Origin: Lachnospiraceae bacterium
GTDB lineage: Bacteria > Bacillota_A > Clostridia > Lachnospirales > Lachnospiraceae
Reading direction: 5' to 3'
DNA length: 8,972 nt
NCBI GenBank assembly: GCA_017652545.1
Contig: JAGCAV010000184.1
Coordinates: 1-8,972 of the forward strand
Shown: piece after piece, positions 1 through 5,556 of the stretch
Layout of the letters: every line of letters begins with the position of its first letter
Numbering within the stretch: position 1 is the stretch's first letter
Notes under the pieces: model-generated
Seen by the model: only the letters and a program-made list of their open reading frames with translations
Databases searched by the model: none
Told to the model about the DNA's origin: nothing
Translations under genes and position numbers: made by a program

Positions 1-694
1 CCATAAGTCCGGAGATGGTGTAAACGCCGACAATGACCCAGAAACGGGAAACACCGGATGCGATCGCAGCATTCACATTGCCGCCGACCGCGAAGATATA
101 ACGTCCGAACTTCGTCCAGTGCAGCATCAGATAAATGATGACCGTCACCACCAGGAAGATGATGATCGGCATCGGAATGCCGAGCAGCTTGTTGGAATAG
201 ATTCCGGTAAACCATTCATTGGTCAGCATGATCGCCTGGCCGCCGGTGATGACCTGGGAAAGTCCGCGGATGACCAGCTGCATGGACAGCGTGACAACGA
301 ACGGGAACATGTTGAATTTAGCGATCAGAAGACCGTCCACAAAACCGAATGCCGTTGCAACGCCGATACCTGCAAGAATGCAGAGAAATGCGGGCCAGCC
401 GAGTTTTCCCATGGTGGTTCCGATGATACAGCTGGTCAGCGCGAGCTGGGCACCGACGGTCAGGTCAATACCGCCTGTGGTAATCGCCAGGCAGAGGCCG
501 TAGCACAGCAGGCCGTTGATGGAGATCTGTGTCGCGACATTAATGATATTTCCGGGCGTCAGGAAACGCGGTTCCATGATTGCGATCACGATCATCATGA
601 TGATCAGCACGATACCGATACCATACTGCCCGAGCAGAGCACGCACCCTGTCCTGATTGGAAGCGGCCCGCTTTGTTTGAGGTGTAGAAGCCAT
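1..694 (-). CDS. RbsC/MglC-type sugar ABC transporter permease, partial (3' end missing)
   Basis: This is an inner-membrane permease subunit of a carbohydrate-uptake ABC transporter (BPD_transp_2 family, as in ribose, galactose and xylose importers). The 231 visible residues hold a short polar N-terminus followed by several hydrophobic helices, the first at about residues 25-40. The family motif appears as TTGGIDLTVG, and further on comes the conserved loop GRYIFAVGGN followed by AAIASGV, which in this family contacts the ATPase. Full-length members have about 320 residues, so about 90 residues lie beyond the left edge. The ATG start is supported by AAGGAGG 8 nt upstream, and that site overlaps the stop codon of the upstream ATPase gene, which suggests translational coupling. 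The substrate cannot be told from sequence; related proteins are annotated for ribose, fructose, allose and polyols. Confidence 0.93.
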   Translation of the reverse strand, partial: MASTPQTKRAASNQDRVRALLGQYGIGIVLIIMMIVIAIMEPRFLTPGNIINVATQISINGLLCYGLCLAITTGGIDLTVGAQLALTSCIIGTTMGKLGWPAFLCILAGIGVATAFGFVDGLLIAKFNMFPFVVTLSMQLVIRGLSQVITGGQAIMLTNEWFTGIYSNKLLGIPMPIIIFLVVTVIIYLMLHWTKFGRYIFAVGGNVNAAIASGVSRFWVIVGVYTISGLM

Positions 695-702
695 AGTCAA
701 AT

Positions 703-710
703 CCTCCTTA
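703..710 (-). promoter_or_regulatory. Ribosome binding site of the permease, overlapping the ATPase stop codon
   Basis: On the minus strand the sequence reads TAAGGAGG. The TAA is the stop codon of the ATPase gene, and AAGGAGG is a near-perfect Shine-Dalgarno sequence 8 nt before the permease ATG. The shared bases imply that ribosomes finishing the ATPase can reinitiate on the permease. Confidence 0.85.
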
Positions 711-2210
711 TGATACGCCGAATGCGCTGCTCAGGATGACTTCCTGAGTAACTTCGCCGCTTAAGATGTCTTTTCTGAAATACTCTCCGGTGATATGTCC
801 CTCATGATAGACGATCACGCGATCGCTCATGCCCATGATCTCCGGCAGTTCCGATGAGATCATAATGATCGCCATGCCCTCCGCGGCAAACTTGCTCATC
901 AGGGTATAGATCTCTGCCTTGGCGCCGACATCCACGCCTCTGGTAGGCTCGTCCATGATCAGGAGTTTCGGTGACGCCATGATCCATTTCGCGATAACCA
1001 CTTTCTGCTGGTTTCCGCCGGAAAGAGAGTATGCATTATGCTCGATGCTGGCTGCCTTCAGAAGCAGCGTTTTGGATACATCCTCCACTTCCTTTTTCTC
1101 TTTTGACTGATTCAGGAGCAGTCCTTTCTGGTGTTCCGGAAGGCTTGGAAGAGATGTGTTTTCCCGGATCGAACGGAACAGGCACAGACCGAAATTCTTA
1201 CGGTCCTCGTTGACCATACATACACCCTGGCGTATGGAATCGCTCGCATGTTTCCGGATAAACTCCTTGCCGTTCAGATACATCTTTCCGGAATCGAGTT
1301 CATCGATACCGAAAATGGCACGCATGGTCTCGCTTCGTCCGGAGCCGACCAGACCGGACACGCCGAGGATCTCACCTGCATGAACCTCAAAGCTGATATT
1401 CTCAAATCCGTTTCCGCAAAGGTTCTCTGCCTTGAACACGACATCGCCGATCGGGCAGTCCACCTTCGGGAACTGGTTCTCGACCCTGCGTCCGACCATC
1501 ATGGCGATCAGGTCGTCATTCGTCACGTCCTTCAGCGCGTTCGTACCGATGTACTGGCCGTCACGGAAAACGGAAACGGTATCGCAGATCTCATAGATCT
1601 CCGCCATACGGTGCGAGATATAGATGATTGCGACGCCTTGCTCCTTCAGATCGCGGATCACCCGGAAAAGATGCTGTGTCTCCTGCTCGTCGAGAGAGGA
1701 AGTGGGCTCATCCATGATGATCATCTTTGCGTTGGTGGATACAGCACGGATGATCTCGACCATCTGAACGTCCGCAAGCTTCAGATCCCTGATCAGCGTG
1801 GTCGCCGGATACGGAAATCCGAAATCATCCAGAATCTTCTGCGTTCTTTCGTTCTGCTTGCGCTTGTTCAGAAAGATACCCCTGGTATCCTCCCGTTTCA
1901 GAAAGATGCTCTCTGCGATCGTAAGGTGCGGTTCGGGATTCAGTTCCTGATGAATCATCGAGATGCCGCTTTTGATCGCGTCAACCGGTCCTTTTGCCTG
2001 GTAAGGCTTCCCGTCAAAAACCATGGTTCCGCTGTCCTGGTGGTACAGGCCGATCACGATCTTCATCAGTGTGGATTTGCCTGCGCCGTTTTCACCCAGA
2101 AGAGCGTGTACCTCACCGGGGCGGACCCGAAGCTGAACATCCTTCAGGGCCTGTGTGCCGCCGAAAGCCTTGGAAATGCCGGAGCACTCCAGTATGTAGT
2201 TTTCAGCCAA
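708..2210 (-). CDS. RbsA/MglA-type sugar ABC transporter ATP-binding protein (two nucleotide-binding domains)
   Basis: This cytoplasmic ATPase drives sugar import with the downstream permease. Residue numbers here count from the GTG at 2219. Domain 1 has Walker A GENGAGKST (42-50), a Q-loop at Q91, a family-typical degenerate signature LKLADVQMVEI (146-156), Walker B MIIMDEPTSSLD (166-177) and H-loop H203. Domain 2 has a degenerate Walker A GLVGSGRSE (289-297, Arg for Lys), signature LSGGNQQK (399-406), Walker B LLIMDEPTRGVD (419-430) and SSE in place of the switch His, all normal for RbsA. Its length of about 500 is typical. I prefer TTG at 2210 as the start: GAGGTGA lies 5 nt upstream of it, whereas the GTG at 2219 falls inside that site and has only a poor ribosome binding site of its own. 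The start remains uncertain by 3 codons; the family call is secure. Substrate unknown. Confidence 0.95.
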   Translation of the reverse strand: MAENYILECSGISKAFGGTQALKDVQLRVRPGEVHALLGENGAGKSTLMKIVIGLYHQDSGTMVFDGKPYQAKGPVDAIKSGISMIHQELNPEPHLTIAESIFLKREDTRGIFLNKRKQNERTQKILDDFGFPYPATTLIRDLKLADVQMVEIIRAVSTNAKMIIMDEPTSSLDEQETQHLFRVIRDLKEQGVAIIYISHRMAEIYEICDTVSVFRDGQYIGTNALKDVTNDDLIAMMVGRRVENQFPKVDCPIGDVVFKAENLCGNGFENISFEVHAGEILGVSGLVGSGRSETMRAIFGIDELDSGKMYLNGKEFIRKHASDSIRQGVCMVNEDRKNFGLCLFRSIRENTSLPSLPEHQKGLLLNQSKEKKEVEDVSKTLLLKAASIEHNAYSLSGGNQQKVVIAKWIMASPKLLIMDEPTRGVDVGAKAEIYTLMSKFAAEGMAIIMISSELPEIMGMSDRVIVYHEGHITGEYFRKDILSGEVTQEVILSSAFGVS

Positions 2211-2245
2211 GTTCTTCACCTCATTTCTGGTTTTTTATACTTCAT

Positions 2246-2275
2246 GCGGCTGCACTTTGCACCCGGTGCAGCCGC
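2246..2275 (-). other. Perfect 10-bp intercistronic hairpin between dehydrogenase and ATPase genes
   Basis: GCGGCTGCAC at 2246-2255 is exactly complementary to GTGCAGCCGC at 2266-2275, around a 10-nt loop. It lies in the gap of about 87 bp between the dehydrogenase stop and the ATPase start. Neither strand has a run of T after the stem, so it is not a convincing intrinsic terminator. A transcript-stabilising or attenuating structure that sets the ratio of dehydrogenase to transporter is a plausible inference; a protein-binding palindrome is an alternative. Confidence 0.6.
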
Positions 2276-2297
2276 TTTAAAGTCTGAATGATACCGC

Positions 2298-3080
2298 TTA
2301 TACTGCTGTATACAGGCCGTCGATCAGGATGTCCGTGCCGTTTGCATACTTTGAGGCATCGGATGCCAGCCAGATGACAGCGCCGACCAGCTCTTCGGGT
2401 TTTGCCATGCGGTGCATCGGGAACAGCGGCTCCCATGCGGCCAGCAGTTCGGGCTCGACAAAGTCCGGATCAATGGACATCGGCGTGGCAACATAGCCCG
2501 GGCTGATGGAATTGAAGCGGATGTTGTAATCCACCAGTTCGACCGCCAGACTCTTCGTCATATGGATGACGCCGGCTTTGGAAGCGTTGTAGGCAACCTG
2601 CTTCTGCGGTACATTGGCGATATAGGCGGACATGGAAGCGATGTTGATTACGCTGCCTTCGATCTTTTTCTCGATCATGATGCGGGCGGCTTCCCTTGAG
2701 ACGATATATTCGCCGGTAAGGTTGATGTCAAGGACCTGCCTGAACTCTTCGACCGTCGCCTCAAAAATGTCCTTATGATAGCAGACACCTGCGTTATTGA
2801 CTACAACATCGATATGGCCGTACACTTCGACGATCTTCTGCAGTCCGGCCTTCACCTGGTCCTCTTTCGTGCAGTCCGCGATAATGTCAAGTGCTTTTCC
2901 GCCTTCGCTCTCGATCAGCTTGACGGTATCCGCGGCACCCGAGCGCGAGAAAATAGCGATATCCGCGCCTGCTCTGGCGAGGTCCCGTGCGATCACCTGG
3001 CCGATTCCGCGGCCGGCGCCGGTGACCAGGGCAACCTTTCCTTCAAGTGAAAACAGTTCATTAACAAAGTTCTCTTTCAT
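2298..3080 (-). CDS. Short-chain dehydrogenase/reductase, probably acting on a sugar or polyol
   Basis: This is a cytoplasmic NAD(P)-dependent oxidoreductase of the classical SDR family, 260 residues, the usual length. Visible motifs are the dinucleotide-binding TGAGRGIG (20-27), NNAG (95-98), the structural Asn in DIN (N120), a likely catalytic Ser151, YNASK with Tyr164 and Lys168, and SPGYVATPM (193-201). Ser-Arg after the second strand (FSR, 44-46) hints at NADP(H), an inference only. The segment around NVPQKQVAYNASKAG resembles polyol dehydrogenases such as those for arabinitol, mannitol/sorbose and threitol. The ATG has AGGAG 8 nt upstream. As first gene of the sugar-transporter operon it probably interconverts the imported compound and its keto or alcohol form. 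Gluconate 5-dehydrogenase-like or other sugar reductase activity cannot be excluded. Confidence 0.92.
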   Translation of the reverse strand: MKENFVNELFSLEGKVALVTGAGRGIGQVIARDLARAGADIAIFSRSGAADTVKLIESEGGKALDIIADCTKEDQVKAGLQKIVEVYGHIDVVVNNAGVCYHKDIFEATVEEFRQVLDINLTGEYIVSREAARIMIEKKIEGSVINIASMSAYIANVPQKQVAYNASKAGVIHMTKSLAVELVDYNIRFNSISPGYVATPMSIDPDFVEPELLAAWEPLFPMHRMAKPEELVGAVIWLASDASKYANGTDILIDGLYTAV

Positions 3081-3143
3081 AACTGGTCTCCTCTCATTTA
3101 ACCCTTACATTCCGGCAGGCACTTCTACCGTAAACTCTTCTAT

Positions 3144-3172
3144 ATTTTAATTCAAGTTGCAGTAAATGGCAA
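3144..3172 (-). promoter_or_regulatory. Putative sigma-A type promoter of the dehydrogenase/sugar transporter operon
   Basis: Reading the minus strand, TTGCCA (3172-3167, 5 of 6 matches to TTGACA) is followed after exactly 17 bp by TAAAAT (3149-3144, 5 of 6 matches to TATAAT). Transcription would start near 3137, leaving a leader of about 57 nt before the dehydrogenase ATG. The -35 box directly abuts the stop codon of the thioredoxin-like gene, so the operon need not rely on read-through from it. No obvious operator or catabolite-response element was recognised. Confidence 0.55.
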
Positions 3173-4264
3173 TCAGGAATTCTCGGAATTCCCCTGTGAA
3201 GCGGCAGACTGACCGGTGAGCATGTCCAGCGTCTCCCTGTAAAGATCGGTATACGCGCCGATCACCGGTTCCGTCAGAATCGTGCCCGTGCTGTCCACAA
3301 AGAATGTCGTCGGAAAAGCCTGCAGCTGAAGCAGATCCTGCATGCGCCACAAAGGCATCAGCACGGGATAGTCCGTCCCGTTTTCCTCCATAATAGAACG
3401 GGCTTTCTCCGGCGCCCCGGGCACTTCCCCGTCCTGCAGAAGTCCCACCACCTGGCAGTCCTTATCCTGATACTCCTCGCTGATGCGCTGCAGCTGCGGC
3501 ATCTCGGCGACGCACGGTCCGCACCAGGTAGCCCAGACATTGATCATGGTGATCCTGTGACCGGAGAAAAGCGTTTCGCTGTTCACCAGATTGCCGTCAA
3601 GGTCTGTTGTGGAGAACTGAAGGGTCTGACCGACGAGCCCGCTTCCGCTGTTTTCCGGAATGCTGTAGGAAGCGTTTTCCAATACGGCTTCCAGCTCCGG
3701 CCCGAGCTGTTCGTATTCATCCCTGTATTCAGACCCGAGCGCATCACGGACGTCCCGGCTGAACGACGGCAGATAATAGAAACGGACATCTTCAGCCGTT
3801 CCGAGATCTGTCACGCCGGCCGGCGTACTGTTTCCCGCCACGATCTCCCAGACCTCTTCAAAGCTGCGGCTGCCGCGCGCCGCAAAAAGAAATGCGGTGG
3901 TGATTTCCGCCTCATCCAGAGCTTTTTTCTCCTGGTCTGTCAGGTCTGCAGGATTCTTTGCCCGGATCGAAAGGTATTCCTCTGATGGCATTGCGTAGTA
4001 ATCAAAACGCACCAGGTATACCCCGGCGCCCATTCCCAGGTCTCCCATCATGAAAGCCCGGACCGCACCGTTCATGGTCCGGAATGCTTCCGGCCACGCA
4101 GCTTCCACCCCGATTTTTTCAAGCGTCTGCGCCCATTCCTCTTCGGCTGACCAGGCGGCAGCTTCCGCTGTGCCGGATTCTTCCGCAAAAGCGGCAGACG
4201 CCGGGATTATTCCGATCGTGCCTGCAAGTACGACAGTCAGCAGCAGGCGAATCATTTTTTTCAT
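3173..4264 (-). CDS. Secreted TlpA/ResA-like thioredoxin-fold protein with a long N-terminal extension
   Basis: The 363-residue product begins with a signal peptide: MKK, a hydrophobic stretch to about residue 22, and a likely cleavage after AFA at residue 27. There is no lipobox. Residues about 30-205 match nothing I recognise; this region is acidic and apparently soluble. From about residue 210 comes a TlpA/AhpC-type thioredoxin domain with strand MINVWATWCGPC (240-251), redox cysteines C248 and C251, and a cis-proline in FPTTFF (P318). C270 is the only other cysteine in the mature chain. Such proteins act outside the membrane as thiol-disulfide reductases or oxidases; the partner here is unknown. 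The ATG has AAAGGAGG 6 nt upstream. It is transcribed divergently from the ABC exporter and ends directly before the promoter of the sugar operon. The C-terminal fold is secure; the role of the N-terminal part is not known. Confidence 0.88.
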   Translation of the reverse strand: MKKMIRLLLTVVLAGTIGIIPASAAFAEESGTAEAAAWSAEEEWAQTLEKIGVEAAWPEAFRTMNGAVRAFMMGDLGMGAGVYLVRFDYYAMPSEEYLSIRAKNPADLTDQEKKALDEAEITTAFLFAARGSRSFEEVWEIVAGNSTPAGVTDLGTAEDVRFYYLPSFSRDVRDALGSEYRDEYEQLGPELEAVLENASYSIPENSGSGLVGQTLQFSTTDLDGNLVNSETLFSGHRITMINVWATWCGPCVAEMPQLQRISEEYQDKDCQVVGLLQDGEVPGAPEKARSIMEENGTDYPVLMPLWRMQDLLQLQAFPTTFFVDSTGTILTEPVIGAYTDLYRETLDMLTGQSAASQGNSENS

Positions 4265-4293
4265 AAAGAACCTCCTTTGAACTTCACGTTAAC

Positions 4294-4308
4294 CAGACCG
4301 GTTGTCTG
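4294..4308. repeat. Short inverted repeat CAGAC-N5-GTCTG upstream of the thioredoxin-like gene
   Basis: CAGAC at 4294-4298 is complementary to GTCTG at 4304-4308 around CGGTT. It lies between the thioredoxin-like gene and its putative promoter, where an operator or a small leader hairpin could sit. At only 5 bp per arm it may be chance. Confidence 0.3.
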
Positions 4309-4322
4309 ATTCTGCCGATAAC

Positions 4323-4351
4323 ATCATAATACGTCCGGATGATTTTGGGAA
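4323..4351 (-). promoter_or_regulatory. Possible promoter of the thioredoxin-like gene
   Basis: On the minus strand TTCCCA (4351-4346, 4 of 6 to the -35 consensus) and TATGAT (4328-4323, 5 of 6 to the -10 consensus) are separated by 17 bp. This would give a leader of about 50 nt before the ATG at 4264. The -35 is weak, so the call is tentative. Confidence 0.35.
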
Positions 4352-4372
4352 TGCCTGTTAAAAAAAACCTAC

Positions 4373-4400
4373 TTGACAGATATGCTGTTTTCTGCAAAAT
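4373..4400 (+). promoter_or_regulatory. Putative promoter of the ABC exporter operon
   Basis: A consensus -35 box TTGACA (4373-4378) preceded by an A-rich tract is followed after 16 bp by CAAAAT (4395-4400, 4 of 6 to TATAAT). A further TATAGA occurs at 4405-4410 but is too far away for the same -35. Transcription would begin near 4407, leaving a leader of about 73 nt that contains an inverted repeat. Confidence 0.5.
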
Positions 4401-4431
4401 TCACTATAGAGATTTTCTGAGGACAACACCG

Positions 4432-4451
4432 GTGAAACCCGGCCGTTTCAC
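4432..4451 (+). repeat. 7-bp inverted repeat GTGAAAC-N6-GTTTCAC in the exporter leader
   Basis: GTGAAAC (4432-4438) and GTTTCAC (4445-4451) are perfectly complementary around CCGGCC. The repeat lies about 30 bp downstream of the putative -10 and 11 bp upstream of the ribosome binding site of the ATPase. It could be an operator for a repressor or an RNA hairpin in the leader; the sequence does not decide between them. It is not followed by a T run, so it is not a terminator. Confidence 0.5.
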
Positions 4452-4462
4452 AGCAGAACCGG

Positions 4463-4471
4463 AAAAGGAGG
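4463..4471 (+). promoter_or_regulatory. Ribosome binding site fixing a TTG start for the exporter ATPase
   Basis: AAAAGGAGG ends 8 nt before an in-frame TTG at 4480, and translation from there begins at the normal N-terminus of the ABC domain. An in-frame ATG at 4339 lies upstream of the putative promoter and would add 47 residues unlike the family, so it is not the likely start. Confidence 0.85.
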
Positions 4472-4479
4472 AAGTTGTT

Positions 4480-5205
4480 TTGATTGTTGTACAGAACTTC
4501 ACCAAAAGGTATGGTGACCGCGATGTAGTAAAGAATATCTCATTTACGGCTAAGGACGGTGCCATTACAGGGTTTATCGGCCATAACGGCGCGGGAAAAT
4601 CCACTACGATCAAAGCGATCACCGGTGTGATCAGACCGACGGACGGAACGATCATGATCAACGGGATCGATGTCGTAAAAGATGCGCAGGAAGCCAAGTA
4701 TCAGTTTGGGTATGTATCTGACAGTCCCGATCATTTTTTACGACTGACCGGAATCGAGTACCTGAACTTCATGGCAGATGTTTATGATACCCCCATGGAA
4801 GGCAGAGGCGGTTTCATTGAGTCATACGCGAAGCGTTTTGAGATCTACGATTCGCTGAACAATCAGATTCTGTCCTACTCACACGGCATGCGTCAGAAGA
4901 TCATGATCATGGGGGCGCTGATCCATGACCCGTCGGTCTGGATCCTGGATGAACCGATGACCGGTCTTGACCCGCAGTCGGCATTCGAACTGAAAAAGAT
5001 GATGCGCGAGCATGCCGAAAAAGGAAAGTCGGTGTTCTTCTCCACACATGTCCTTGAAGTGGCGGAAAAGCTGTGTGATGAGATCTGTATCATCAAAAAC
5101 GGTGAACTGCTGTATATGGGTACCCTGGACGACCTGAAAGAGACACACAAAACCCAGGCGTCGCTCGAGAATATTTTTATGGAATTAACGGATAAAAAAG
5201 AGTAA
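4480..5205 (+). CDS. ABC exporter ATP-binding protein
   Basis: This is a single-domain cytoplasmic ABC ATPase of the ABC-2/export type, 241 residues from the TTG start. It shows Walker A GHNGAGKST (34-42), a Q-loop region FGYVSDSPD (76-84) without a Gln, as is common in this subfamily, the signature variant YSHGMRQK (133-140), Walker B VWILDEPM (153-160), D-loop GLDP (162-165) and switch His190. The C-terminus has the family-typical SLENIFMEL. The gene is directly followed by a small membrane protein and a 12-helix permease, and it should energise that permease. The exported or extruded substrate cannot be deduced; relatives are linked to peptides, antimicrobials or lipids. The upstream in-frame ATG at 4339 was rejected because the ribosome binding site points to TTG at 4480. 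Confidence 0.94.
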   Translation: MIVVQNFTKRYGDRDVVKNISFTAKDGAITGFIGHNGAGKSTTIKAITGVIRPTDGTIMINGIDVVKDAQEAKYQFGYVSDSPDHFLRLTGIEYLNFMADVYDTPMEGRGGFIESYAKRFEIYDSLNNQILSYSHGMRQKIMIMGALIHDPSVWILDEPMTGLDPQSAFELKKMMREHAEKGKSVFFSTHVLEVAEKLCDEICIIKNGELLYMGTLDDLKETHKTQASLENIFMELTDKKE

Positions 5206-5223
5206 AGGAGGTTTACAGCGGTT

Positions 5224-5556
5224 ATGAATTCAGGTTTTAGTCAGTATGGACAGATCGTGTTTGTTTTAGTCGGTATTTACTGCATTTACAGAGGGATCAC
5301 GATTCTCATGACCGGAAGGCTGGGGGCGAAAGAAGAAGCGACGCTGCGCGGATACTCGGCGGAGGGCATCAGGAGATACAAGCTTCTTTCTGCTGTTATG
5401 AATATCGTCAGCGGGGTAGTCGTTGCCGTTCTTTCAGTGTTAAGGATGCTTAATGTGATCGATCTGACCCTTTACAGGATCATCCTTCTTTGTACGATCG
5501 GCGTGCTGGTAGTGTGTTATTTTATTGTTAAAAATACATGCAGGAATGTGAAATGA
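5224..5556 (+). CDS. Small three-helix membrane protein in the ABC exporter operon, function unknown
   Basis: The 110-residue product has three predicted membrane helices at about residues 10-28, 54-76 and 82-103. The loop between helices 1 and 2 is polar and rich in Arg, Lys and Glu, and the short C-terminal tail is basic. I do not recognise the family. AAAGGAGG at 5204-5211 lies 12 nt before the ATG, a longer gap than usual, with no alternative in-frame start nearer. It sits 18 bp after the ATPase stop and overlaps the permease by ATGA, so the three genes are very likely co-transcribed and the protein may be an accessory subunit of the exporter. That role is inferred from position only. Confidence 0.82.
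   Translation: MNSGFSQYGQIVFVLVGIYCIYRGITILMTGRLGAKEEATLRGYSAEGIRRYKLLSAVMNIVSGVVVAVLSVLRMLNVIDLTLYRIILLCTIGVLVVCYFIVKNTCRNVK

Noticed and set aside
119..739. Plus-strand open frame of 206 codons opposite the permease gene
   Set aside because: The translation is rich in His, Asp and Gln without a domain, while the minus strand encodes a clear RbsC-type permease with a strong ribosome binding site.
2246..2280. Intrinsic terminator
   Set aside because: The stem is strong but neither strand has a T run directly after it.
1131..2291. Long plus-strand open frame of 386 codons opposite the sugar ATPase gene
   Set aside because: It lies antisense to a gene with complete ABC motifs, its translation shows no recognisable domain, and no good ribosome binding site supports it. 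It is a by-product of codon bias in the real gene.
2220..2297. A separate promoter for the sugar ATPase, suggested by TATAAA on the minus strand at 2239-2234
   Set aside because: No acceptable -35 box occurs at 16-18 bp upstream; the hairpin occupies that place.
4339..4479. N-terminal extension of the exporter ATPase from an upstream in-frame ATG
   Set aside because: The added 47 residues precede the normal ABC domain start, the ATG lies upstream of the putative promoter, and a strong ribosome binding site serves TTG at 4480.
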